Positions 9,826 to 20,155 of a stretch of DNA of 64,000 bases are shown one piece after another. Position 1 is the stretch's first letter. Each line of letters begins with the position of its first letter. Made by a program: the position numbers and the translations under genes. This stretch comes from Aurelia coerulea (lineage: Eukaryota; Cnidaria; Scyphozoa; Semaeostomeae; Ulmaridae). Location: NCBI GenBank assembly GCA_039566865.1, contig CM076962.1:6876743-6940742 (forward strand), written 5' to 3'. Under the pieces are notes generated by a model. The model was not told the origin of the DNA. It did not search any database and was given only the letters and a program-made list of their open reading frames with translations.

Positions 9826-11265
9826 AGGACAGCCCCTACAATATTATCGTTATCGAGCTTAAATCTCCATTCTTCAAGCATTCTTATTAGGACATGTTGT
9901 GTGCCATATGATTTTCTGTAAGCAGCAATGAAAAGGGAAAGTGTTTCATCTAGGTATGGGATAAGTTGATTTTTCAAAATTTTTTCATAGATTTTGGAGG
10001 AAACATTGAGAATACTGACAGGACGAAAGTTTCGTTCAACTGTACGATTTGCCTCTCCTTTATCTAAAGGACAGACAGCGGCACGTTTTCCATTATTTGG
10101 AAACCTATAGTTTCGTATACTGCAATTAATTGCATCTGTTAACGGGAGTGCAAGCTCGTCTGCAGCTAACAAAACCAGTTTTGGTGGTATTTGATCTTCA
10201 CCCGTTGATTTCCTACGGTCTAAAGACTTTAGTTGTTCCCTGACTTGACAATCTTCTACTTCGTGAAAGGAAAATGAATTGAAATTTATTTCAGGATTTT
10301 GAATGATAGCTAAAATACTTGGATGGTTTTTGTATTCTTCAAGAATCAACTTAATGATTTGCCGATCATGATCAGTTGCAACCGTATCTGCAATGTTGCA
10401 AGGTTTTACACCGCTAGATTTTTCTACAATGTTGATGTAGTGATCGTTAAATATCTCCGTTAGTTCTCTGTCTTCAGTAATGATTGCATTATTTTTAACT
10501 AAGGAGATATCACTACCCGCCAAGCCTCCTTTGTTAGAGAGGAAAGGCTTGACAAGGTTCCAGAAAGCACGATTCGATACCAGTCCATTTTCTGTTGCTT
10601 GTTTGAAGTGCTTCTTAATTGCCTTTTTTCTCAAGGAAACACATTTATTTCTTTGTCTTTTAAATCTAAGTTCATTTTCTTCTGTAGGATTTTGGTTACG
10701 TTTCTTCTTTAGTCTCGTTCTGGTATAAATTCCCTTTTTTAGTTCACGAGTCATGAAAGGAGCACTATTTCCTCGTAGCATTTTCGTTTTTAGAGGGGCA
10801 TGTTTGTCGACTAGTTTTCGAAAAGTGCAGACAATATTATCATAAGCTTGTTCTGGATCCTTAGAAGTACCAAAATTTGCCAGTTTTACATCTGACAGGA
10901 AATTGTCGGCACTAAATTTTTTGTAGCTGCGATACTTGATTACCTTAGGCTTAAGTCTTGGGAGATGCGACTTCATAACCGTCACGACAAGACCATGATA
11001 GTCACTTATGCCAGTCTCAAAGACGGAAGTTTTTTGAAAGCATCTCGGCCGATTTGTAAGGTTGACATCAATGGAAGAACTATTGCTTTTTGTAAAACAA
11101 GTTTTGGCTGTCACTAAATTTGATAGCCCAAAGACATCACAAAAGGAAGCTAACTTACTGTGCCCAGCATCCTGTCTGTTTAGGGTATCAATATTGATAT
11201 CTCCCATTACAATTACGTTGTCGTATTTATCTAAAGCAGAGTTTAAAGTAGTTGAAAGATCTGGG
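9777..11265 (-). pseudogene. LINE (B-like) endonuclease C-terminus and RT N-terminus
   Basis: The minus-strand frame holds the C-terminal part of an APE-type endonuclease (VIVMGDINIDT near residue 29, SSSIDVNLTN, and SDYHGLVVTV for the conserved SDH-type motif). A basic linker follows (ELKKGIYTRTRLKKKRNQN), then the RT finger motifs STGEDQIPPKL and ERNFRPVSILNVSSKIYEK. It ends by frameshift where the 371-codon frame begins. The start codon given by the open frame (11291) belongs to LINE A sequence, so the true LINE edge is about 11265 and the element is 5'-truncated inside its endonuclease. The element is inserted antisense in LINE A. Confidence 0.88.
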
Positions 11266-12152
11266 GGAACATTTCTGCTGGTGTACCGCAAGGATCGATT
11301 TTGGGCCCTTTGCTTTTCTTGATATACTTAAATGATCTGACAAAGAATTTGAAATGTAATGTGAAACTGTTTGCAGATGACACATCACTCTTTACAATCG
11401 TACAAGACCCTAATTTAGCTGCTAGCGACATGAACCATGACCTAAGTCATATTGCATTATGGGCACACGACTGGAGAATGTCCTTCAATCCAGACACCCG
11501 AAAGCAAGCAGTTGAATTAGTCTTTTCAAAGAAAAAGATAAAAACTAACCATCCCGTGATCCTCTTTAATGCGTCACCCGTGTCGACAGTTGATCAACAT
11601 AAACATTTAGTCATCATACTAGATTCTAAACTTTCTTTCTCAGCTCATATACAAACAGCCATAAACAAGGCAAGAAAAGCGATTGGAATGGTGAAGTTCA
11701 TGTCCAAATATCTCCCTAGAAATACATTGAATGAGTTGTATAAATTGTATGTTCGACCCCACCTAGATTACGGCGGTGTAATTTATCATGTACCACATGG
11801 GATGGATGGTTCTGAAAATTACATGATGGAAAAACTTGAATCTGTTCAATATTCTGCTGCCCTAGCAGTGACAGGAACTTGGAGAGGAACTTCTCGGGGA
11901 AGGTTGTACAATGAACTTGGATGGGAATCGTTGAGCTCAAGAAGATGGAGTAGACGTCTTATTATTTTTTATAAATTTGTCAATAATTTGACCCCTGATT
12001 ATACAAGGGACCCTATTCCACCATTGCATGAAAATAACTACTTTTTTCGGAATCTGCCAGTAGTAGGGCAAATAAAGGCAAGAACAGACAAATTTAAATC
12101 TAGTTTCTACCCTGACTCTTTGACTGAATGGAATAAGCTTATCCCGAAATAA
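11266..12152 (+). pseudogene. LINE A reverse transcriptase, catalytic and C-terminal part
   Basis: Resumes LINE A after the antisense LINE: ISAGVPQGSILGPLLFLIYL, then the catalytic LFADDTSLF, the HLVIILDSKLSF region, and a C-terminal domain with TGTWRGTSRGRLYNELGWES and RRWSRRLIIFYKF. A stop at 12150 ends the frame early. The following frame (12272-12586) carries the natural terminus, so one frameshift lies near 12150-12270. The TGTWRG..R.KLY.ELGWESL block is the best tag for recognising this family elsewhere in the window. Confidence 0.9.
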
Positions 12153-12271
12153 GAGAATCCCCCTCTGTTAGCGTCTTTAGGAAAAATTTTTTTTCTCAAA
12201 TTAGGCCTCCTGCTAATTCTGTATATGGTATTCATAACCCAAAAGGGACTGCATGTTTAACACAGTTAAGG

Positions 12272-12586
12272 GTGGGGCTAAGCAAACTCAATTTCCACAA
12301 ATTTAAACATAATTTTAAAGATACAATCAAACCAATGTGTCCAGTAAACGATGGCATAGAGGAAACGGAGCATTTCTTGCTGCTCTGCAATTCTTTCAGA
12401 GAGCATAGATGCAGTCTTCTCGCTGGTGTCAATGATGTACTCGGAGCTTATGGATATTCTGAGGGTTCAGATATCAATATGTTGCAACTTCTTCTGTACG
12501 GAAACAGAAATTTGCCCTTGGAAGCCAACAAATTAATCTTAAATTTAACAATTAAGTACATTTCTGACACGGAACGATTTGGTTGA
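12272..12586 (+). pseudogene. LINE A C-terminal zinc-knuckle-like tail
   Basis: 104 codons starting GLSKLNFHKFKHNF, then a motif C-P-V-N-D-G-I-E-E-T-E-H-F-L-L-L-C that resembles the Cys/His knuckle at the C-terminus of many LINE ORF2 proteins, and ending NLTIKYISDTERFG. The same tail, with a better preserved MCPTNDGIETTEHFLLLC, is found at 46315-46629, and an inverted copy at 16899-17339. Confidence 0.88.
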
Positions 12587-13020
12587 AGGTTACTGGAATC
12601 CCTGAATAGAGCACCCAAATCCCTTCTGTATGTGTCTGTTTTTAGTAATTTGTTTTGTTTTTGTCTGTTTGTTTGTTTGCTTGTTTGTTTGTTTGTTTGT
12701 TTGTTTGTTTGTTTTCTTTCTGCAATTATGTGTCTGAAGGAAGCTTGCAACCAAATAATAGATTTTACATTGCCTTTCTTGGTTCTAAACCTTGCAAATC
12801 TTCACTCGAAATTGTTTGGTTGCAAGATGCCTTAGCTTGTAGCTCTGTTTGTCTGGTTTATATAAATGTACTTTTTCAATTTTTTTCTTCTTTTTAAGGC
12901 CTCGGGGTTGACATAGTATTTTGCTCCTCTTGGTATCGTAGTCGTAGTGTTGTAAAGTAGATTAAGTAGTGTAGGTAGTAATCTGTCATGTAAATTTTTT
13001 AGATTGAATATACAAAAAAA
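12587..13020 (+). other. LINE A 3' UTR with TTTG microsatellite and A-tail
   Basis: The 3' UTR contains a (TTTG)n run at about 12657-12714 and ends GATTGAATATACAAAAAAAA. A conserved GGGTTGACAT...TTTTGCTCCTC block at about 12905-12930 recurs before the A-tail at 47017-47035 and, inverted, at about 16590-16610, which defines the family's 3' end. Confidence 0.85.
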
Positions 13021-13340
13021 AGAGATAACAGGTAGTACCGATATCGGCCTATGATTCGACCTGTTATCTTTTGAGCCTTGCTTAAAAATCGGGGCTCTGT
13101 TAGCAGTTTTCCAGTGGTCAGGGAAGCAGCCGACGGGCAGAGACAATGCGAAGAGTTGGGCAAGCGAAGGAGCAAATTTGTTAATACCTATTTCAAGAAA
13201 GTGAACAGAAATGCGATCAGTGCCAGATCCATTTGAATTTTTAGTCTTGGAACATGCTTTTATAACTTCTTCAGTGGTAAAAGAAAAATTGAAACCAGGT
13301 TTTCTTTCACTATAATCACCATTTAGAAGAGGGATTTCTC
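13021..13340 (-). pseudogene. LINE D fragment, RT N-terminal part
   Basis: On the minus strand this encodes GFNFSFTTEEVIKAC, GSGTDRISVHFLEIG, FPDHWKTANRAPIFKQGS and RPISVLPVIS, the standard N-terminal RT block of CR1/L2/Jockey-like LINEs. It stops exactly at the target duplication of LINE A (13021-13030) and continues at 7125. At the other side it abuts the plus-strand L2-like LINE near 13340. Confidence 0.85.
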
Positions 13341-13344
13341 AGAA

Positions 13345-13740
13345 GACGGTCTACAGGCCACCATCCTCTATTAACCATCCTGTCCCATTCAATGTTTTTC
13401 TGTTGGAGATTTCAAAGTACTTACAGCAACTGATCTTGTGTACAGAGTCACTCCTAATTTCTGGTGACTTTAACATTCATGTAGATATCCAGGATGATCC
13501 ATGTGCATCAAAATTTATGGAGTTCTTAGAAAGTTTGGGTCTAGAACAACATGTTCAAGAGCGAACACATGAATCAAACCATACACTGCATCTAATTGTT
13601 AGTAGGATAGAATTATCGTTAATTCGCCCAAGCAAACACATTTCATTTCAGACCATTCATTTGTGCAATGTCCCCAAAACCATTGTTGGAGCAAAGCAAA
13701 TTTTCTCATAGGGAGTTAAGGAAGATGGACATGAAACAGT
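13345..13740 (+). pseudogene. L2-like LINE, endonuclease fragment
   Basis: Begins KTVYRPPSS, then LLISGDFNIHVD (the APE-type GDFN motif), FMEFLESLGLEQHV and THESNHTLHLIVSR. This is the C-terminal half of an APE-type endonuclease. The frame decays after about 13640 (the expected SDH motif survives weakly). It is followed by the RT of the same element from about 14170. The LINE is 5'-truncated at LINE D. Confidence 0.8.
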
Positions 13741-14321
13741 TCAAAACTGACATCAAATCATCACCACTAGGATAAGGCAACAACCAAAATAGAAGTTTAG
13801 ATCATCTTGTGCAAATGTATAACAGCCATCTTGTATCAATTTTAGGCAAACCTGCTCCTCTAAGAACACGATTAACTGTAGTGAGACCAGTCCTGCCGTG
13901 GTTAAATAGTATTGTAAAGGAAGCAAAGGCAGCTAGAAGAAACGCCGAAAAGCAATAGCGAAAATGAAAAAATGATCATGATAAATTCATAGTCAAATCC
14001 AAGAGAAATGTGTTCACACTTCAGCTAAACATTGCAAGACGGAATTTTTACGCTGACAAAATTGAATAATGCCGTGGTGACCAAAGGAAACTCTTCTCTT
14101 TTATCGACTCAGTCTCCAAGCCTAAAGAGAAGATTGAATATCCAACAGCTACATCCATAGCTGAGCTTGCTAATGAATTTAGCAACTTTTATGTCACCAA
14201 AATTAAGTCAATCAGGGAAGAGCTCTACAGCATTGAAACAGATGCAATAACTTCCGATTGCTTGTCAACTTATAAGCCAAGAAAGGAGTTCTCAAATTTC
14301 GAGATTCTTTCAGAATAACAA
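13741..14321 (+). pseudogene. L2-like LINE linker, decayed
   Basis: Between endonuclease and RT. Several short frames remain (AKAARRNAEK, FYADKIE, KEKIEYPTATSIAELANEF) that fit the linker of this LINE, with multiple stops and frame changes. Confidence 0.55.
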
Positions 14322-15046
14322 GTGAGGGAACTTATCATTAAATCCCCAAACAGACAATGTTTCGTAGATCCACTACCAACATGGATAATCAAAGTATGCT
14401 TAGATGTTCTCTTACCTATCATAACTCACATAATTAATTTATTCCTGCAAAGTGGTTCCTTCGCCGAAACGCGGAAGGAGACATTTATGATACCACTATT
14501 GAAAAAGTTGGTTTGGATTTTATTTCCCCAAATTTCAGACCAGTTAGCAATCTATCGTGCATTTCTAAGATAGCAGATCGGGCTTTGGCAAAGCAAATCT
14601 CATCGCATATGAATCTACATTGTCCTTTACCAGCTCTCCAGTCAGTGCATAAAGAGTATCATAGTATGGAAACTGCACTGCTGAAAGTAATATCAGACAT
14701 TCTCCTTGATATGGATACCCAGAAAGTTGCATTGTTAGCGATGTTCGATCTTAGTGCGGCCTTTGGCAAAATTGATCATGCCATTCTCCTGGATACTCTA
14801 AAGAAAAAAGTAGGGCTTTGTGGAACAGCATTACAGTGGGTGCAATCATACGTAAGCAACCGATATCAGTGTGTACAAATCAAAGGGAAGCTATCTGAAA
14901 GGACTAAACTTGAATGCGGTGTCCCTCAAGGATCCTGCTTGGGCCCAATCCTATTCCTTATCCACGCAAATTTACTGTTTGATGTAGTAGCAAAGCATCT
15001 CCCAAATGCGCATGGGTACGCAGATGACCATCAAATATACCTATGA
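14322..15046 (+). pseudogene. L2-like LINE reverse transcriptase
   Basis: Two overlapping frames. The first has DPLPTWIIKVCLDVLLP and a decayed ETFMIPLLKK; after a frameshift at about 14515 the second has NFRPVSNLSCISKIADRA, STETALLKV-like MTETALLKV context, LAMFDLSAAFGKIDHAILL (palm motif with one substitution), LECGVPQGSCLGPILFLI and the catalytic GYADDHQIYL. It stops at 15046 just after the catalytic motif. The motif set (PLLKK...NFRPVSNL, DLSAAF..IDH, YADDxQ) is typical of L2/CR1-group LINEs; the minus-strand LINE at 53085-54990 is a close relative. Confidence 0.88.
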
Positions 15047-15811
15047 TTCAAACCCACCGATGAGGTCTCACAAGATGACGCACTCGAGTCAATTCTGGCT
15101 TGTATATTCGATGTTAGGAAATGGATGCTTACCAATAAGCTAAAAATAAATGATAGAAAAAACGGAGTTCATGATGGTAGGGTCAAAGCACAACTTAGGT
15201 AAATTGAACATGCATTCTATAAAGATTGGTGACGCTGAAATGGTTCATGCATTCATTGCAAATAAGCTTGATTGCTGCAATAGCCTACTATACGGTCTGC
15301 CAGATTGCCAAATGCAGGAGCCTTAACGCGTACAGAATGCAGCCGCAAGGATAATAACTGGAATAAAAAAGTATGATCATATCACTCCCGCGTTAAAGGA
15401 ACTGCACTGGCTACGTGTGCAACAAAGAATTGAATTGAATTCAAGATATTTTTGCTAACATACAAAGCGCTGAATAACATGGTGCCATCTTACATAACGA
15501 GTATGTTTTCGATGCAAGCACAACGAAGATATTCTCTCAGGTCAAATGCATCTTTAAAGCTAAACATTCCTGGAACAGAATACAAAATATTTGGAGACGG
15601 AGCATTTCCAGTTGCTACTGCTATATTCTATATTATGGAATCGCTTACCTTAAAACATTCGTAACTCGCAGAGCTTTAATACTTTTAAATCTAGATTAAA
15701 AACATTTTTATTTTCTATTGCTTTTGAACTGTGATTAATTTTGGAACTTTTTACATGTGTATGGACACTTTTTAAACTTAGGTACTGTACAGCGCTAAAG
15801 AATATATATCT
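15047..15811 (+). pseudogene. L2-like LINE, RT C-terminal part and 3' UTR
   Basis: Frames remain for KWMLTNKLKIN, NKLDCCNSLLYGLP-like residues, AARIITGI, ELHWLRVQQRI, and LLTYKALNNMVPSYI with RRYSLRSNASLKL, all broken by stops and indels. Typical tail motif ACAGCGCTAAAGAATATATAT at about 15788 precedes a MITE insertion; the element finishes beyond it. Confidence 0.8.
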
Positions 15812-15812
15812 A

Positions 15813-16433
15813 AAGGCGGATTTACACTAGGCGAATAAATTCGTGCGAAGCGAATTTTTCGATGCATATGCGCAGAAAAGTTTGCGCAGAACCCTTTTTT
15901 TGAGAATTCACTTCGAAATCGCAGAACACCTTTTTAAAACAGCAATAAGGACATTGCGAATTGTTTGCTTGGACAAGGGCCTAGCCTTCTTCACAAGAAT
16001 ATATTGCATATGAAAGAAGGCCAAAAGGGATATAAATACAATACTACAGAGCTTGCTGCAGAACCCAGCAAATGCAGATATGATATCTGCTTACCTTGCT
16101 GCTGTGCAACAAGAGCAGGACCATGATGGTCGGTCATTGTCAGCCGAGACAGGAGAATCACAAGTAGACATTGCACATGACGATTTGGATGATAAAATAA
16201 CAACGGTAGGCCGATGTGGCTTTCGCTTCTTTGCCCCTAAAGATTAGACGCAAGCTGTTAAATAACTTTATCTTATCTTATGTAGCATAATTTGGTTTTA
16301 ACAGCCGCCATGTTTTCCTTGTTTTGGCTCTAAAATTTCGCATAGTGGAAATCAAAAGAAATATTCAAGGCGAAAAATTCGGATCGAAAAATTCGCTTCG
16401 CGCGAATATATTCGTCTAGTGTAAATCCGCCTT
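15813..16433. mobile_element. MITE with AAGGCGGATTTACACTAG terminal repeats
   Basis: Left end AAGGCGGATTTACACTAG and right end CTAGTGTAAATCCGCCTT are perfect inverted repeats that continue imperfectly (GCGAATAAATTCG / CGAATATATTCG). TA is present on both sides (15811-15812, 16434-16435), although it also extends the palindrome. The interior has an open frame of 64 codons (16053-16247) without known motifs. It interrupts the 3' UTR of the L2-like LINE. Confidence 0.8.
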
Positions 16434-16490
16434 TATAGATTTTGGCGCTATATAAAAATTATAATTATAATTATAATTATTATTCTTTGT
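16434..16490 (+). repeat. L2-like LINE 3' tail (TTATAA)n
   Basis: After the MITE the LINE tail resumes: TTTTGGCGCTATATAAAAAT followed by ATTATAATTATAATTATAAT. A short 3' tandem tail in place of poly(A) is characteristic of L2/CR1-type LINEs. Confidence 0.75.
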
Positions 16491-16504
16491 GGGTCTGATT
16501 TCGC

Positions 16505-16898
16505 TAGGGTTCTTTTTTTATACATATAAAATATTACAATAAATCTTACATTCTACTATACCTTCGTAATACTATACAACACTACAGGGACGATGCCAAG
16601 GGGAGCGAAGGACAATGACTACCAAATGGCCTATAGAAAAGACACGCAACGTTAAACTACATACAATTAGGTACACTACGAACGATTGAAACCTATTGGA
16701 TGCTGTATTAGATTCTGCTTAACATTAGATGCCATGTCAGGTTTGTGATGAAATTTGAAAAAGTCACGAGCGCAGCTCTTCATTGGTTTGAGGTCGCAAA
16801 CTATGCCCGGCATCTAATGTTAAACAGAACTTACAAAGAAACGGATAATTTAAGTTAAGGGATTTAGTGGTTTCTTGGTACTGAAGTTACAGAGGATC
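16505..16898 (-). other. LINE A inverted copy, 3' UTR
   Basis: Minus-strand 3' UTR of a LINE A copy. T-run at 16511-16517 corresponds to its A-tail; 16590-16610 matches the TTTTGCTCC..GGCATCG block of the family. A 21-bp inverted repeat, TTCTGCTTAACATTAGATGC at 16714 and its complement ending near 16831, forms a potential hairpin. Confidence 0.75.
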
Positions 16899-17690
16899 TT
16901 AGTCAAACCGACTAGTTTCGTGAATGAAACGTAATGTCAATTTGAGTATATTTCTGTTCAAGTCATTAGAAAGGTCTTGATCACCATCTATTAAAAGTTG
17001 CGTCAGAGCATGATTTGGAAGATCGGTGATTTGCACATATGGTCGTAGTAATTCAGCAATTCTAGCGAGAAGATTTTGCCGTTGAACATCAAGAGAAGGG
17101 CAGAGCAACAAATAGTGATCCGTATCATCAATGCCATCGTTTGTTGGGCATATTGGGTTTAAAGTATCCCTAAAATTATTCTTGAATTTGTGGAAATTCA
17201 ACTTGCTGAGACCAAACCTAAGTTGAGTGAGATAGGATAATCCTTTTGGATCGTGAATTCCAAAGACAGATTTTGCAGGGGAGCGGATTATTGATATGAT
17301 ATTTTTCTTAAACACATCAACAGAAGGTGCAAGTCTCAATTCAGGCTCAAGCTTGTTCCATTCGGATAAACAGTTAGAATAGAAGCTAGACTTGAATTTT
17401 TCTGTCTTTGCCTTTAATCGCTCTATGACATCCTAGTCGCGTAGACTGTACTGCGAATGATGAAGAGGGGGTATTGGATCTACTGTATACTCAGGGCTAA
17501 GATCATTTGAGAACGTATAGAACAAGGTAAGCTGTCTACTCCATCTTTGGGAACTTAGTGACTCCCAGCCAAGCTCTGCGTACAGCTTCTCTCGGGATGC
17601 TCCCCTCCATGTTCCTGTTACAGCCAAAGCAGCAGAATACTGAACAGAGTCTAGCTTTTTCATTGAGTTAGCTAAGGTCCTTGCCAACAT
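16899..17690 (-). pseudogene. LINE A inverted copy, C-terminal ORF2 region
   Basis: Two minus-strand frames (17433-17690 and 16899-17339). The first has LDSVQYSAALAVTGTWRGAS, KLYAELGWESLSS and YTVDPIPPLHHSQYSLRD; after a frameshift near 17430 the second has RLAPSVDVFKKNIISIIRSP, GLSKLNFHKFKNNF, CPTNDGIDDTDHYLLLC and a terminus ending HETSRFD. Over the shared region it is clearly collinear with the LINE A copies at 11266-12586 and 46044-46629. Confidence 0.88.
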
Positions 17691-18060
17691 TGCAGAAAAA
17701 TTTATTCGTGGTGTCTGCTACTTCCTGAGGTTTAGAAATTGTGTCCTCGCAATCTTTAAGTGACAAGATTTCAATAGTTTTGGACCTCTTATTCACCAAC
17801 TGGTTTATATTCTTCCAAGTTCCCTTGGTGTCCCCAGCAAAAGACTGAATCTCATTTGAAAAATAGTCTTTTTTCATTTTAGAATTCAAATTATTGACCT
17901 TGCATCGCATTTGTATAATTAGTTCAGATCTTGCCTTTACTCCAGCAACCTTCAATTTGTCTCGTGTCCTGAAAAGCTGCTTCAGATCAGGGGTGAAACG
18001 CTCAGTAGCTCTACGCTCTCTTAAGTGGGCATGCTTCTCAATTAAAGAAGACAACTGATT
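17668..18060 (-). pseudogene. LINE A inverted copy, endonuclease-RT linker
   Basis: A 128-codon minus-strand frame with LIEKHAHLRERRATERFTPD, KDYFSNEIQSFAGDTKGTWK, INQLVNKRS and TTNKFFCNVGKDLS. This matches the basic linker preceding LINE RT domains (the KxxWKxINxLxNK signature). It passes directly into the C-terminal region at 17690, so the whole RT catalytic core is deleted in this copy. The 5' edge is at about 18060. Confidence 0.78.
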
Positions 18061-18896
18061 AGACTACACAAGCACTGCATTGGCTGACCCGCCGCTGTTT
18101 CAGATTCATAGCACAGATATGAATTAGGTTAATTGACCCCTCGTTTTTCTACTTTCTGAATCAATTCACTACACAGGAGATAATAGTAGTTGGCCCCATT
18201 TAATACTAGTCGGTACTGCAATTTCCCTAAAGTGTTGTGCTTCAGTCTTGAAAGTATTGTCACATGCATGTTATAAGCTTTTCGTCAGACTCAGTAATAC
18301 AAGGAAGTTCTGATTTTACGGCATTTCGGAGCTGCATGTTAGCATTCAAAGGTCGCAGTAAAGGAATAAGTTAAGCTTCGCGTTGGTAGAAATAAAGATT
18401 AGCGTGAGGTCAAAAGTGCGAAAAAGGTTGACTGAAGATAATACCGACCGGACATTGACACCTCATAAATTTTGCGGACTGCTTTTATCACGAACAATGT
18501 TTATGCGCAGAGTTCAACCATACCAACAGCCTTTGCGCGTGTCAGACCTCTAGAACCTGTCAGACTTGGAAATAAGTGAGCCAATGAAAAGTTCTCGTTA
18601 CAAGTCTAACTCAGTGTGTGATAAGAGGATTTACCAAATTTGGGTAGATCTACGAACTGGATAGTGTGATATATAAAACTGTTCAATTTACCGAAATGAG
18701 CATCTTTTCCCATGTTTCAATCAGTCAGAAAACACCCACCCTCCCATCCCTCGTAAAATCACTGGTTATTGAGTCACCAAAAACATTTGCTGCAAACTGA
18801 AATGCGACAGTATTGGCAGCGAGTGAATTGTTTTCATCACTCTCAACCCCATTCGACAAAGATACTTTCAACTTCTAAAACATGCCCACAAGTTTG
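18061..18896. other. no feature seen
   Basis: Apparently unique intergenic or intronic sequence with no supported ORF, RNA gene or terminal repeats. Candidate location for intronic or upstream sequence of the CYB5D1 gene, but no exon was recognised. Confidence 0.4.
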
Positions 18897-19250
18897 GAGT
18901 GGTGGCTGATACTACTTATGATTAGTATATGTATTATATTAAAAGATATTTAGGCCGTAATAGAGCTCTTAATTCCAGGACCTTGCCTACCACTAAGTAT
19001 GGTCTCCATTAAGTATGGGGTGCTTCATTAAGTATGGAGTAAGGCTGTCATTTGTTGTTTGCCATTAAGTATGGCCTTCCATTAAGTATGGAAGAATTCG
19101 TTCAGGGCGAGTGTTTTTGCCATTAAGTATGGCCTTCCATTAAGTATGGAAGAATTCGTTCTGTGTGAGTGTTTTTGCCATTAAGTATGGCCTTTCATTA
19201 AGTATGAAAGAACACGATCGGTTTAAGTATCAGCCACCCTCCACATTTTG
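18897..19250. repeat. element with CCATTAAGTATGG palindromic tandem units
   Basis: Outer inverted pair: GTGGCTGATACTACTTA near 18901 and AAGTATCAGCCACC near 19230. Between them the palindrome CCATTAAGTATGG and variants TTCCATTAAGTATGGAA occur at least eight times. Three consecutive units of about 59 bases (starting near 19060, 19119 and 19178) read GCCATTAAGTATGGCC, TTCCATTAAGTATGGAA, GAATTCGTTC. Looks like a small TIR element with an internal array; class unknown. Confidence 0.65.
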
Positions 19251-19599
19251 CCTTTACTCCAGCCACTGTCGCATTTCCTAAACCCCACGTACTAGTAGGT
19301 AAAAGTAGGTATTTGACTTGTAGTGGTATACATCGTAGTTTGTTGATTTATGATAAGGCTTCGTGCAAACAAAACACTTTATGTGTCTTTCTGCAAGGCT
19401 TGAGGCAACAACACAGAGGGGAAATTAATGTATACAATAGCAGAACAGTCAAGTTCGGCAAGGTCTCTTATAAAATGAACACAAGGGAGTAAGGTACAAA
19501 ACTGACCACGAACAAGCACAGGGGACAAAGAAAGACAATTTTCTGATCAAGAATTTTTTCGAAAGACAATTTCTACTTTTAACAACTGTTATTTCCTAG

Positions 19600-19860
19600 T
19601 TTCCCTGTGAATATAGTGGCAGTATCGATATTCTCTCTGGTAGGTTCGGTGATAAGTTGCTTCAGCCCAAAAGAGTTCTATAAATCCAACATGTATTTAG
19701 TACAATTAGGAACTTCCGAATTTGGGCATTCTAAGGGATTCAAAGCAGAGCAGAGGTCACTATTTGTGTCACCTAATAAGATTATATCTTTTCCCTCATA
19801 CTCTAAATACTTGAAAACGTCTTCTAACCTATCGAAGACTTCTACATGATCACATGGTTG
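19600..19860 (-). pseudogene. LINE endonuclease fragment
   Basis: Minus-strand translation gives FDRLEDVFKYLEYEGKDIIL, LGDTNSDLCS and, after one stop, FGLKQLITEPTRENIDTATI. These are the GDxN and QLI.EPTR motifs of APE-type LINE endonucleases. No RT is attached; it is an isolated fragment different from the other LINEs in this window. Confidence 0.7.
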
Positions 19861-19864
19861 TCAG

Positions 19865-20070
19865 TACCAAGAAACAATGGAAGGTGAAGGTGAAGTTGCG
19901 TTTTTCAGTGCCAAGCGCTGGAATCGCAGAAATAGAGCAGACCTAATTGAGTCCGCGAACCCTTGTCATTCATGACGCTCAAGTGGTGGGGTCATACCGG
20001 CTATGGAGCCCACTTCGCTTGACCGTTCTGGCTGCAAAGTCAGAGGATTACACCACTGCGCTACGAAACC
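19865..20070 (-). other. tRNA-derived SINE-like segment
   Basis: The minus strand reads GTAGCGCAGTGGTGTAATCC near 20063 (resembling an RNA polymerase III box A of tRNA-derived SINEs), then CTCTGACTTTGCAGCCAG (anticodon-arm-like), and GGGTTCGCGGACTC at about 19950-19963 (box B-like). Box spacing is longer than in a tRNA, so this is not a functional tRNA gene. The 5' edge touches the MITE at 20156 through a short unassigned stretch. Confidence 0.35.
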
Positions 20071-20155
20071 TTCAAAAAGGGCTAAGCCTGGACTGGCTTC
20101 ACCTCTATGCACCGAAGCTCAAGATTAGCGACTGGAATGTCATCCTGTACATCTA

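Noticed and set aside
19945..20070. Functional tRNA gene on the minus strand
   Set aside because: Box A-B spacing is too long and no acceptor stem pairs at the ends; at best a SINE head.
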